Of a DNA stretch of 18,125 nucleotides, positions 7,192-14,845 are shown piece by piece. The position numbers and the translations under genes are program-made. Below the pieces are notes generated by a model. The model worked only from the letters and a program-made list of their open reading frames with translations. It was not told the origin of the DNA and made no database searches. The stretch comes from an uncultured Collinsella sp. (lineage in GTDB: Bacteria > Actinomycetota > Coriobacteriia > Coriobacteriales > Coriobacteriaceae): positions 1-18,125 of the forward strand of contig USLT01000005.1 of assembly GCA_900555585.1 (NCBI GenBank). Direction: 5' to 3'. Positions within the stretch are counted from its first letter, which is position 1, and every line of letters starts with the position of its first letter.

Positions 7192-7267
7192 GGGCGATTG
7201 GCGCAACGGTTAGCGCAGGTGCTTTACACGCACAAGGCTGGGGGTTCGAATCCCTCATCGCCCACCA
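7192..7267 (+). tRNA. tRNA-Val, anticodon TAC (UAC), CCA encoded
   Basis: A 76-base cloverleaf. The acceptor is GGGCGAT/ATCGCCC with discriminator A and encoded CCA. The D arm is GCGC...GCGC and the anticodon loop is TTTACAC. The T arm is GGGGG TTCGAAT CCCTC, with one G-T pair. Four pairs of the anticodon stem are normal; the outermost would be a G-A mismatch. It is the only plus-strand gene in the left 12.8 kb, divergent from the HAD operon and convergent with the cyclo-ligase gene. Confidence 0.95.
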
Positions 7268-7278
7268 TCTGATCGATA

Positions 7279-7309
7279 CGGCTCCGGGAACGGGGCCGTT
7301 TTTCTTTTT
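7279..7309 (+). terminator. Terminator of tRNA-Val
   Basis: CGGCTCCG (7279-7286), loop GGAA, CGGGGCCG (7291-7298) with one wobble pair, followed by TTTTTCTTTTT. A textbook rho-independent terminator eleven bases after the tRNA. Confidence 0.9.
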
Positions 7310-7333
7310 CGGCCCCGCGGGCCCGGGCTATGC

Positions 7334-7942
7334 CTAGCGGCAGCGCCAGGCGCGGCCCTCGGTCACGATGAAGTCCACCGGGACGTCGAAGGGCTCGACG
7401 GGAAGCGGGTTCGAGCTCAGCTGCATGGAACGGGCGAGGGCGATCTTGTCGCCGGGATAGTGCCACAGGAAGCGGTCGTAGTAGCCGCCGCCGTACCCCA
7501 CGCGATGCCCGTCCGCATCGAAAACCAGGCCCGGGACCAGGCATACGGAACCGAAGAAGTCCTCCATCGTCAGCAGCGACCCGTCGCGCGGCGCCGGTTC
7601 CAGGATTCCATTGAAGCCGGCACGGAGCTCGTCGAGCGATCCGATCTCATGGAACGAGAGCGCGTGCGCGCGCGCGTCGACGAGCGGGACCCCGACGCGG
7701 CGGCCAGCCGCCAGCAGCGATGAGATGATCTCGCGCGTGTCGACCTCCGCGCCCTGGGAGACGTAAGCGAGGACCAGCTCCGCATCGCGGAACGCATCCA
7801 GATCCTCGAGCGATGCGCGAATCCTGCGATCGAGCGCGACCTTGACGGCCCCGTCGAGCCTTGACCGCGCCGACAGGTATCCCTGGCGAAGCGCCCCCTT
7901 GTCAGCGTCCGTTCCCTGCGAGCTTGCCACGCGGCCTCCCAT
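7334..7942 (-). CDS. 5-formyltetrahydrofolate cyclo-ligase (MTHFS family)
   Basis: Converts 5-formyl-THF to 5,10-methenyl-THF with ATP, returning stored folate to one-carbon metabolism. About 202 residues, as expected. The N-terminal helix region (KGALRQGYLSARSRL) precedes the substrate-binding strand VLAYVSQGAEVDT. The signature near the C-terminus is LVPGLVFDADGHRVGYGGGYYDRFL, containing the glycine-rich ATP/phosphate site. I prefer the ATG at 7940-7942, with AAGGGG nine bases upstream. An in-frame ATG six codons earlier (7958-7960) lacks any ribosome-binding site. It is a single gene, convergent with tRNA-Val. The family is often called ygfA or fau; I leave the symbol empty. Confidence 0.92.
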   Translation of the reverse strand: MGGRVASSQGTDADKGALRQGYLSARSRLDGAVKVALDRRIRASLEDLDAFRDAELVLAYVSQGAEVDTREIISSLLAAGRRVGVPLVDARAHALSFHEIGSLDELRAGFNGILEPAPRDGSLLTMEDFFGSVCLVPGLVFDADGHRVGYGGGYYDRFLWHYPGDKIALARSMQLSSNPLPVEPFDVPVDFIVTEGRAWRCR

Positions 7943-7990
7943 CCTTTCCGACCCCTTCATTCTATCAGGGCCGCGCCAGGGGCCCCGCCA

Positions 7991-8034
7991 TAAAACGAGC
8001 GGGCGCGGACCGCAACCGACGGTCCGCGCCCGCT
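7991..8034 (-). terminator. Very strong terminator after htpG
   Basis: A perfect 15-bp GC-rich stem (8034-8020 pairing with 8012-7998) has a seven-base loop. On the minus strand it is followed by CGTTTTATGG. It lies about 60 bases beyond the htpG stop, separating htpG from the cyclo-ligase gene. Confidence 0.8.
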
Positions 8035-8095
8035 ATCCAATCGCAGGGTACGCGTCTCCCCCTGGCGACGCGACCGGATGGCTGCGCCCTTTCCG

Positions 8096-10120
8096 CTACA
8101 TCAGGCTGCAGACGCTCTGCGCTAAGGCCACGGGATCGTCCGGAAGGATGCCCTCGACCAGGAGCGCCTGGTCGTACAGCAGGCCCGCATAGCGGGCGAG
8201 CTTCTCCTGGTCGCCGTCGGCATGCGCCGCGACGAGCTTGCCGAACACGGGATGCTTCGCGTTGAGCTCCAGCACGCGGACGCTCTTGGGCATGCCCTCG
8301 CGCTCGCCCTCGGGACCGCGGGCCAGCACCTTCTCCATCTCGAGCGAGAGCGGCCCCTCGGTGGTGATGCAGGCGGGGGCATCGGTCAGGCGCGCGGAGG
8401 CGGCGACCTTCTCGACCTTGCCCTCCAGCGCCGCCTTCATGGCCTCGAAGAGGTCGCCGTGCTCGCGGGAGGCCTCCTCGGCGTCCTTCTTCTCGTCCTC
8501 GGTCGCCAGGTCGAGGTCGCCGGTCGCAACGTTCTTGAACTCGACGTCGCGGTCCTCGAGCTCGGGCTCGGCGCCATCGGCCACGGCCTTGGCGGCCGCC
8601 TCGCGCGCCGCCTCGTCCTCATAGCGCTTCGGAAGGCCGGTCGCGTGGTAGGAGCGCATGGACTGGAAGGTAAACTCGTCCACGTCCATGGTGCACAGCA
8701 GCACGTCGTAGCCGCGATCGAGCACGGCGCGGACCACGGGCATCTTGGAGAGGCGGTCGCGGTCGTCGCCCGCGGCGTAGTAGATGTCCCCCTGGTCCTC
8801 GGGCATGGCGGCGACGTACTCCGCAAGGGTCACCATCTTGTTCTCGCGGGCGCTCCAGAACAGCAGCAGGTCGGCGAGTTCGGGGGCCTTCATGCCGTAG
8901 CTCGAGTAGATGCCGAACTTCAATCCGCGGCCGAAGTTCTCGAAGAACGACTCGTAGGCCTCGCGGTCGTCGTCGCGCATGGCCTTGAGCTCGCTGTTGA
9001 CCTTCTTCTCGACGCGCTTGGCGATCGCGCGGAGCTGGCGGTCCTGCTGCAGGGTCTCGCGCGAGATGTTCAAGGAGACGTCCGGGGAATCGACGATGCC
9101 GCGGACGAAGTTGTAGTAATCCGGCAGCAGGTCGGCGCACTTCTCCATGATGAGGACGTTGGAGCTGTACAGCGCCAGGCCCTTCTCGTAGTCCTTGCTG
9201 TAGAGGTCGAACGGCGCGCGCCCCGGGATGAACAGCAGGGCGTCGTACTCGAGGCCGCCCTCGGCGTGGAAGCTCACGGTCCGGGCGGGAGCGTCCCAGT
9301 CGTGGAACGTGGACTTGTAGAACTCGTCGTACTCATCCTGGGAGACGTCCGAGCCGCGCTTCTTCCAGATGGGGGTCATCGAGTTGATGGTCTCGAGCTC
9401 CTGGTAGTCCTCGTACTGGGGCTGGTAGTCGTCGCCGGCGTCCTCGGGACGGGGCAGCTCGCGGCTCTTGGAGACCATCATCTGGACCGGGTAGCGCACG
9501 TAGTTGCTATAACGGGTGATGAGCTCCTTCAATCCCCATTCGGTGAGGTAGGTGTCGTAGCTCTCCCCGGGCTCCCCCGCCTCGCCTGCGACGTTCTCGC
9601 GGATGGTGAGGATGACGTCGGTGCCGTGCTCGGCGCGCTCGCCCTCCTCGATGGTGTAGCCCTCCATGCCGTCGCTCTCCCACACGTGGGCGACGTCCTC
9701 GCCGAAGGCGCGGCTGACCACGCGGACCTTCGAGGCGACCATGAACGCCGAGTAGAAGCCGACGCCGAACTGGCCGATGATGTCCACGTCGCCGCCCTGG
9801 CTCTCGGCGTTCTCCCGCTTGAACTCCTGGCTGCCGGAATGGGCGATGGTGCCGAGGTTGCTCTCGAGCTCCTCCGCGGTCATGCCGATGCCGTTGTCCG
9901 AGACCGTCAGGGTCCGCGCGTCGCGGTCGAAGGAGACGCGAATGGCGAGATCGTCCGCGTCGATCCTGATGTCGGGATCCGTCAGGCTCTTGAAATTGAG
10001 CTTGTCCACCGCGTCTGAAGCGTTGGAGATGAGCTCACGCAGGAAGATCTCCTTATTGGTGTAGATGGAGTTGATCATGAGGTCGAGGAGCTTCTTGCTC
10101 TCCGTCTTGAACTTGCGCAT
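8096..10120 (-). CDS. htpG: Molecular chaperone HtpG (Hsp90 family)
   Basis: ATP-driven dimeric cytoplasmic chaperone. About 674 residues, within or slightly above family size. The N-terminal GHKL ATPase domain (about 1-230) shows NKEIFLRELISNASDAVDKL (E29 and N33 are the ATP-hydrolysis and Mg/nucleotide residues), DNGIGMT, and the lid GQFGVGFYSAFMV. The middle domain includes ALYSSNVLIMEKCADLLPDYYNFVRGIVDS and SLNISRETLQQDRQLRAI, holding the catalytic-loop arginine. The C-terminal dimer domain contains an acidic linker (ATEDEKKDAEEASREHGD). The chosen ATG at 10118-10120 has AAAGGA ten bases upstream. An in-frame GTG three codons earlier is only one base from that site, so it is less likely. 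No CIRCE or HspR-type inverted repeat was recognised upstream. Confidence 0.97.
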   Translation of the reverse strand: MRKFKTESKKLLDLMINSIYTNKEIFLRELISNASDAVDKLNFKSLTDPDIRIDADDLAIRVSFDRDARTLTVSDNGIGMTAEELESNLGTIAHSGSQEFKRENAESQGGDVDIIGQFGVGFYSAFMVASKVRVVSRAFGEDVAHVWESDGMEGYTIEEGERAEHGTDVILTIRENVAGEAGEPGESYDTYLTEWGLKELITRYSNYVRYPVQMMVSKSRELPRPEDAGDDYQPQYEDYQELETINSMTPIWKKRGSDVSQDEYDEFYKSTFHDWDAPARTVSFHAEGGLEYDALLFIPGRAPFDLYSKDYEKGLALYSSNVLIMEKCADLLPDYYNFVRGIVDSPDVSLNISRETLQQDRQLRAIAKRVEKKVNSELKAMRDDDREAYESFFENFGRGLKFGIYSSYGMKAPELADLLLFWSARENKMVTLAEYVAAMPEDQGDIYYAAGDDRDRLSKMPVVRAVLDRGYDVLLCTMDVDEFTFQSMRSYHATGLPKRYEDEAAREAAAKAVADGAEPELEDRDVEFKNVATGDLDLATEDEKKDAEEASREHGDLFEAMKAALEGKVEKVAASARLTDAPACITTEGPLSLEMEKVLARGPEGEREGMPKSVRVLELNAKHPVFGKLVAAHADGDQEKLARYAGLLYDQALLVEGILPDDPVALAQSVCSLM

Positions 10121-10285
10121 GCGCCGCACGTCCTTTCGAGATGCCCTGCCCGGACCGCCGCGATCGGTCGGCGGACTCGGACCTTATACGTTGAGACTTA
10201 GATTTTATAACCCGTCTTCGCGCATATATACAGAGCGCGGCGCTTTTTCATGGTATGCATCGAGCCGCCCGGGAGGGACGGCGCG

Positions 10286-11701
10286 CTAGACGGAGACCTC
10301 GGCGCTGGCCTCGACGGGGAAGACGACGGTGATCGTCGTTCCGCGGCCGAGCTCGCTATCGAGGTCGATCGTGGCGCCGTGGAACATCGCTGAGTGCTTG
10401 ACGATCGCGAGGCCCAGGCCCGTGCCGCCGCGCGCCTTCGAGCGGCTCTTGTCGACGCGGTAGAAGCGCTCGAAGATCTTATCGCGCTCCGCGGGGGCGA
10501 TGCCGATGCCGGTGTCCGCGACGCGCGCGAAGGGGGCGCCGTCCTCGGTCACGCCGCAGCTCAGCACGACGCTTCCACCGGGTCTGTTGTAGCGGATCGC
10601 GTTGCTCGCGAGGTTGTAGACGAGCACGTCGAGAAGGCGTGGGACGCCCTCCACCATGGCGGGATCGCTCGCCACCTCGATATGGACGTCGGCGCGGCGC
10701 GCGACGCCCTCCAGGCGCTGCGAGATCGAGTCGAGCAGGCGCGGGAGATCGACCGGCTCGCGCGACCCCAGCGCGTCGAGCGCCGAATCCGTCCCATGTT
10801 CGGCCTCGTCGAGGTTCGAGAGCGTGAGGATGTCGTTGACCAGGTCGGCGAGGCGCCCCGCCTCCCGATGGATGCGCTGCGCGAACTCGCGCTCGTCCTC
10901 CGGGCACGCGGCCATCCCGCTCGCGATGAGCTCGGCATAGCCCGAGATCGCGGTAAGGGGCGTCTTCAGCTCGTGCGTGATGTTGGCGGTGAACTCCCTG
11001 CGCATGCGATCGTTGTCGGCGAGCACGCGCATCTGGCGTTTGAGCTCGCGGCGCTGGTTCTCCAGGCGCTCGAGCATCGGGACCATCTCGTCGTAGGCGA
11101 CGTCGAGGTTGCGCACCGGATGGTCGAGGTCGACGAGCAGCAACGGCGCGATGATGGCCTCGGACTCCCGGCGCGCGGCGACCCAGGCGAAGATCGCGAC
11201 GACGATGCCGAGCGAGATGAGCGGCACCACCAGGCGCACCGCGATCGCGAGGTACCCCTCCTGGCGCTTCGCGAGCCGAATGACGTCGCCATCGCCCAGG
11301 CGAACGGCCTCGTAGAGCATCGTCTCGCCGATCGTGGAGCTCGCGCGCTCGGACGAGCCCTGCCCGTCGGCCAGGGCCTCGCGAACCTCGGGGCGCTCGG
11401 CATGGTTGCCCATGTCGGCGGGGTCCTCCTCGCTGTCATAGGCAACGCTGCCGTCACGCGCGACGAGGGTCACGCGCGTGTCGTCGAGCTCGAGGTCGTC
11501 GAGCAGGGCGCGGGGGTCATCGGCCCGCCGCAGCGCCGCGGCCACGACGTCGACCTCGTCGCGCAGCTCCTCGCGCGTCGACTCGGCGAGGTTGTGCTGG
11601 AGGTACGCCGTCCCCGCGACCGTGAACACCGCGACGACGCAGACGGCGACGACGAAGATGGTGGAGAATACCCGGTTGGAAAGCGCGTGCCGCGTGCTCA
11701 T
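10286..11701 (-). CDS. Membrane sensor histidine kinase, PhoR-like
   Basis: Sensor of a two-component pair. The 471 residues comprise TM helix 1 (~11-31), an extracytoplasmic domain (~32-150) with the PAS-like stretch RVTLVARDGSVAYDSEEDPADMGNH, and TM helix 2 (~151-175). A HAMP/linker region follows, then HisKA with H243 in NITHELKTPLTAISGYAE and a GHKL ATPase. The ATPase shows the N box (LVYNLASNAIRYN), G1 (VADTGIGI), F box (IFERFYRVDKSRS) and G2 (GGTGLGLAIVKH). It starts 14 bases after the response-regulator stop codon, and the pair follows pstB, so phosphate sensing is inferred. The sequence itself does not define the signal, and PhoR naming is by context. Confidence 0.9.
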   Translation of the reverse strand: MSTRHALSNRVFSTIFVVAVCVVAVFTVAGTAYLQHNLAESTREELRDEVDVVAAALRRADDPRALLDDLELDDTRVTLVARDGSVAYDSEEDPADMGNHAERPEVREALADGQGSSERASSTIGETMLYEAVRLGDGDVIRLAKRQEGYLAIAVRLVVPLISLGIVVAIFAWVAARRESEAIIAPLLLVDLDHPVRNLDVAYDEMVPMLERLENQRRELKRQMRVLADNDRMRREFTANITHELKTPLTAISGYAELIASGMAACPEDEREFAQRIHREAGRLADLVNDILTLSNLDEAEHGTDSALDALGSREPVDLPRLLDSISQRLEGVARRADVHIEVASDPAMVEGVPRLLDVLVYNLASNAIRYNRPGGSVVLSCGVTEDGAPFARVADTGIGIAPAERDKIFERFYRVDKSRSKARGGTGLGLAIVKHSAMFHGATIDLDSELGRGTTITVVFPVEASAEVSV

Positions 11702-11715
11702 GGGCTACCGGGCCA

Positions 11716-12396
11716 TCAATTGGAATCAGCGAAGCGGTACCCCACCCCGCGCACGGTCTCGATGCAGCCGGCATGGTCGCCCAGCTTCTGGCGCAGGGTC
11801 TGCACGTGGACGTCGACGGTTCGCGAGCCGCCGTCGAAGTCCCATCCCCACACGCTCTGCAGCAGCGCCTCGCGCGAGAACACCACGCCGGGCTTGCGCA
11901 TCAGGTACTCGAGCAGATCGAACTCGCGAAGGGTCAGCTTGATCTCGGCCCCGTCGACGCGCACGCGGCGCTGGCTCGGCGCCAGCACCACCCCGCCGGC
12001 GCTCAGGACGTCGTCCGCGGCGCGCTTGCTCATCCCGCCGCGACGCAGCAGGGCGCGGCAGCGGCTCGTGAGCTCCATCAAGGAGAACGGCTTGGTGAGG
12101 TAGTCGTCCGCGCCGCCGTCGAGCGCGACGACCTTGTCCAGCTCGGTGTCCTTCGCGGTCAGCATCATGATCGGCACGGTCGCCGTCTCCTGGTCGGCGC
12201 GCAGCCGATGCAGGATCTCGAGCCCGTCCGTGTCGGGCAGCATGATATCGAGCAGGACCGCGTCGGGGACCCGCCGCGCGACCGCGGCCTTGAACTCGCT
12301 GTCGCAGCTGAACCCCTCGGCCTCGATCCCCTGCTGGTGCAGGGCATAGAGCGTCAACCCGCGGATGTTGTCGTCGTCCTCGACGTAGTAGATCAT
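11716..12396 (-). CDS. OmpR/PhoB-family response regulator
   Basis: The 226-residue DNA-binding response regulator has a receiver domain (~1-118) with acidic pocket EDDD at 6-9. The phospho-acceptor is D50 in AVLLDIMLPDTDG, with T78 (MMLTAKD) and K100 (DDYLTKPFS). A C-terminal winged helix (~130-226) contains IKLTLREFDLLEYLMRKPGVVFSREALLQSVWGWDF and the recognition region SRTVDVHVQTLRQKLGD...VRGVGYRF. It lies 53 bases after pstB and 14 bases before the histidine kinase, so a phosphate-starvation regulator (PhoB/PhoP-like) is the best reading. No phoU gene intervenes between pstB and this gene. Identity as an OmpR-type regulator is secure; the phosphate role is inferred from context. Confidence 0.92.
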   Translation of the reverse strand: MIYYVEDDDNIRGLTLYALHQQGIEAEGFSCDSEFKAAVARRVPDAVLLDIMLPDTDGLEILHRLRADQETATVPIMMLTAKDTELDKVVALDGGADDYLTKPFSLMELTSRCRALLRRGGMSKRAADDVLSAGGVVLAPSQRRVRVDGAEIKLTLREFDLLEYLMRKPGVVFSREALLQSVWGWDFDGGSRTVDVHVQTLRQKLGDHAGCIETVRGVGYRFADSN

Positions 12397-12449
12397 CGCT
12401 AGCGCCTCCTTGCCTTATAACGCCGATTGTACCCCCGCGGCGCCACGGC

Positions 12450-12870
12450 CTAGCCGAAACGGCCGGTGATGTAATCCTGCGTGCGCGTGTCGCGCGGCGC
12501 GCGGAAGAACTCGCCGGTCTCGCCATGCTCGACCAGCTCCCCCAGCAGGAAGAACGCGACCGAGTCGGAGATACGCGATGCCTGCTGCATGTTGTGCGTC
12601 ACGACCACGATGGTGTAGCTCTCCTTCAGCTCGAGGGCGAGCTGCTCGACTTGGGCGGTCGAGATCGGGTCGAGGGCCGAGGTGGGCTCGTCCATGAGGA
12701 GCACCTCGGGCTTGACCGCGAGGGCGCGGGCGATGCAGAGACGCTGCTGCTGGCCGCCGGAAAGCCCCAGGCCCGACTGCTTGAGCTTGTCCTTGACCTC
12801 GTCCCAGAGCGCTGCGCGACGCAGGGAGTCCTCGACCAGGCCGTCGAGCTCGTCTCGGTCGCGCACGCCG
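12450..12870 (-). pseudogene. pstB: Phosphate ABC transporter ATP-binding protein PstB, C-terminal fragment ending at a sequence junction
   Basis: ATPase subunit of the PstSCAB phosphate importer. Only the last ~140 of about 250-260 residues remain: [25 protein letters not shown], the ABC signature [15 protein letters not shown], Walker [14 protein letters not shown], the switch histidine in [14 protein letters not shown], and the C-terminal [14 protein letters not shown]. Walker A and the Q-loop are absent. Upstream of about 12,870 the frame runs open to 13,700, but that stretch is the antisense of a different plus-strand gene and has no PstB character. The missing half lies across a seam that is probably an assembly chimera, so the natural gene may be intact elsewhere. 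It would be the last transporter gene before the two-component pair. Confidence 0.9.
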
Positions 12871-12880
12871 TAGCCGCCGG
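12857..12880. other. Chimeric junction between two unrelated sequence blocks
   Basis: PstB homology on the minus strand stops at the codons for G-V-R-D (about 12,860-12,870). YeiH homology on the plus strand begins within V-A-H-A-V-A-A-G (about 12,858-12,881). The two overlap in roughly 10-18 bases that fit both families, consistent with a join at short shared sequence. Gene orientation, base composition and codon use all switch here. The exact base cannot be fixed without references for both genomes. Confidence 0.8.
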
Positions 12881-13310
12881 ACAGGCCATTTCCATTGATG
12901 CGGGCAACACCGCCGTCATCGTCAAGATGCTCCGCGTGATCATGATCGCTCCCCTGCTCATCTGCCTCGGCTTCTGGCTGAACCGCTTCCCCGAAAAGAC
13001 GGAAGAGGAAAGCCGCGTGCCTTCCTACGGCACCTATAATTTCAGCAGCTTCCCGTGGTTCGCCGTCCTGTTCATCGCGTGCATCGGCATCAACTCGCTC
13101 GGCATCATCCCCAAGCAGGCCGTCAGCGTCATCAATTCGCTGGATATCTTCATGCTCACCATGGCCATGTGCGCCCTCGGCATGGAAACCAGCCTCGAAA
13201 AGGTCCGCATGGTCGGCCCCAAGCCTTTCCTCCTCGCGGGCGTGCTCGCCCTGTGGCTCATCGGCGGCGGCTATTTCGTGACCCGGTTCATCCTCTCCCT
13301 CAACTTCTAG
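12862..13310 (+). pseudogene. YeiH-family putative membrane transporter (sulfate exporter-like), C-terminal fragment
   Basis: About 149 residues of the C-terminal half of a protein usually near 340-350 residues. [23 protein letters not shown] matches the conserved block following a transmembrane region in the YeiH/UPF0324 family. Hydrophobic helices follow: [50 protein letters not shown] and [18 protein letters not shown]. The gene ends LSLNF then TAG. The family is annotated as putative sulfate exporters, but transport has not been firmly shown for most members. The N-terminal half is cut off by the junction, so any Met upstream in this frame (for example 12,525) belongs to antisense pstB. 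A LysR gene follows on the same strand; YeiH-LysR neighbourhoods are common. Confidence 0.85.
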
Positions 13311-13336
13311 CGCGGACGGGCAAAGTATCAGATTTT

Positions 13337-13375
13337 GGGGGAAGCGTTCATTGAAACGTTTCCCCCTCCCCTTTT
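13337..13375 (+). terminator. Terminator after the YeiH gene
   Basis: GGGGGAAGCGTT (13337-13348) pairs with AACGTTTCCCCC (13355-13366) over 12 pairs with one wobble and a six-base loop, then TCCCCTTTTC. The stem is strong and the T-tract poor. It begins 27 bases after the stop codon. Confidence 0.65.
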
Positions 13376-13433
13376 CAGAACCTTTGCGGCCCCTCTTTCC
13401 CGAATGCGTTACCCTCCATACAGAGTTTCCCAT

Positions 13434-13464
13434 AAAAGACAGGAATGCCCTTCCTGTCTTTTTT
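13434..13464 (+). terminator. Second, possibly bidirectional terminator
   Basis: AAAAGACAGGAA (13434-13445), loop TGCCC, TTCCTGTCTTTT (13451-13462), then TT. The 12-bp stem is perfect, with A-run and T-run flanks, so it could act on both strands. Confidence 0.75.
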
Positions 13465-13859
13465 CTTTGCAGCACGGAGCCTGACTTTCCGTACCGGTAC
13501 GGGACCGAATCAAACGGAAGGAGGACGCTGGCGGCGTTCACAAAAGAACGTGCAACAAATGTTGTCCGGGCAACATCCGACGGCACATTCTCGCCGCTTG
13601 ACGAAAAACAAATGTGATTTAATGATGTTGCATGAACATGTTCCTGAATGAAGCACGGGAGGGCATATACGGGGCTTCTTTCAAGGAGACGTCCAAACAC
13701 TCCTCAACAGCGTAACCCTGCCGAAAAAGGCATGGGAAAAAAGAAACATCTTCCATATGTTGCAGTGCAATCCGGTTGCCGTCTCATAACGGATCCGTTA
13801 CCACGGAAGAATGGCGTTGCGGTTTGCCGCAGACAACCGACAGCAGACAGGAGGGGTTC
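13465..13859. other. Long intergenic region upstream of the LysR gene with three LysR-type dyads
   Basis: No protein-like frame is seen. It contains the 14-bp perfect palindrome CCGTACCGGTACGG (13489-13502). It also holds three ATGTT-led dyads that fit the LysR T-N11-A pattern: ATGTTG-N6-CAACAT (13559-13576), ATGTT-N5-AACAT (13625-13639) and TTGC-N3-GCAA within a T-N11-A frame (13758-13770). The first two are perfect inverted repeats. The first T positions are 13560, 13626 and 13758, spaced 66 and 132 bases. A good ribosome-binding site (AGGAGGGG) lies directly before the LysR ATG at 13860. Confidence 0.5.
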
Positions 13860-14836
13860 ATGACGCTTCGGTATCTGGAAATTTTTTTGGCCTTGGCGAG
13901 GACGCCGAACATGCGGGACGCCGCGGCCAAGCTATTCATATCGCAAGCGGCGGTCTCCAGCGCGCTCCGGGATTTCGAAGCTGAACTGGGGGTTTCGCTG
14001 TTCGATCGCATGGGCCGGGGCATCCGGCTCAATGACAAGGGGCGGCTGCTCGAAGAACGGCTGGCCCCGCTGTATAACCAGCTCAAGAATGTGCTCGCGC
14101 TGGTGGCGAGTGACGAACTGGCGGGCAAGATCCGCATCGGCGCGTCCACTACGCTGTCCGACTTCGTGCTGCCGCAAGTGCTGTACAATTTCAAGATGCG
14201 GCACCATCAGGTCGAAATCGAATGTGAGTCGGGGAATACGGCGGATATCGTGCGCCATGTGGAACACGGCCTGCTTGACGTCGGGTTCGTGGAAGGGGAC
14301 GTCCACAACCTCGCCGTGGAAATCACCCCCCTCGCCAAGGAATCCCTCGTGATCGTCACTGCGGACAAGGCATTGGCCGAGGCCGGGCCATATCCCATCG
14401 AAGCTCTGCTCGACCGCCATTGGCTGTTGCGCGAACCGGGATCGGGAACGCGGGAAACGTTTCTGCGCCAGCTTACCCCGCGCGGCCTGCGCCCGCAGAT
14501 CCTTCTGGAATTCGAGCACAACGACTCCATCAAGCAGGTTCTCCACAATCCGGGTATGCTCTCCTGCCTCTCCCCGCGCATCGTGCAGCGGGAAGCGCCG
14601 GTGAACTGTTCATCGTCGGCGTGAGCAATGCCCAGTTCGACCGCACCATCTATCGCGTCGAGCACAAGGCCCTCCCCTTTTCCAGCCTCAGGGAGGCGCT
14701 CTCCAAAGAAGTGGAATCCTGTCTTGAGGAAGAGGAACGCCTGTGCCATCTCGTCCTGAAGACCGGCGGGCCTCTTCCGGAACATGAAAAAGAAAGGGCG
14801 GCACCCCGAAAGGCGGCACAGCACGCTCAAGCGTGA
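13860..14836 (+). pseudogene. LysR-family transcriptional regulator, frameshifted near 14,595
   Basis: DNA-binding regulator of the LysR type. An N-terminal winged helix (residues ~1-60) reads MTLRYLEIFLALARTPNMRDAAAKLFISQAAVSSALRDFEAELGVSLFDRMGRGIRLNDKG. An effector-binding domain follows, with LAGKIRIGASTTLSDFVLP and HDVGFVEG-like and LREPGSGTRETF segments. AGGAGGGG before the ATG fixes the start. The first frame reads GMLSCLSPRIVQRE and then loses family character. The next frame (from 14,597) continues with AGELFIVGVSNAQFDRTIYRVEH and a plausible family C-terminus, ending at 14,836. One missing base near 14,595 restores a single frame (E-A-A-G-E-L). It may be a sequencing error or a real mutation. 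The gene next door suggests it could regulate yeiH-type transport; the effector is unknown. Confidence 0.82.
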
Positions 14837-14845
14837 AGATTTTTT
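14822..14845 (+). terminator. Short terminator at the end of the LysR gene
   Basis: CACGC (14822-14826), loop TCAA, GCGTG (14831-14835), then AAGA and TTTTTT. The stem has only five pairs and overlaps the stop codon of the restored frame. Confidence 0.45.

Noticed and set aside
7039..7206. N-terminal extension of the HAD phosphatase
   Set aside because: It runs into the opposite-strand tRNA-Val gene and has no ribosome-binding site. The ATG at 7,038 has a strong one.
10130..10285. Search for a CIRCE or HspR-type operator before htpG, and a hairpin after the histidine kinase
   Set aside because: No matching inverted repeat was found. The GC hairpin near 10,260-10,285 lacks a T-tract. Several TATA-like hexamers occur but none has a paired -35.
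3817..12103. Several very long plus-strand open frames (for example 3,817-5,181, 5,251-7,185, 8,222-10,018 and 10,394-12,103)
   Set aside because: They lie opposite well-identified genes, have repetitive alanine/valine/aspartate/glycine composition typical of antisense frames in GC-rich DNA, and match no family.
12525..12860. Upstream plus-strand extension of the YeiH frame
   Set aside because: It is the antisense of pstB. YeiH character starts only at about 12,860.
12450..13700. A 416-codon minus-strand open frame that looks like an N-terminally extended PstB
   Set aside because: Only the last ~140 codons are PstB. The rest is the antisense of the YeiH gene and spacer and carries no family motifs.
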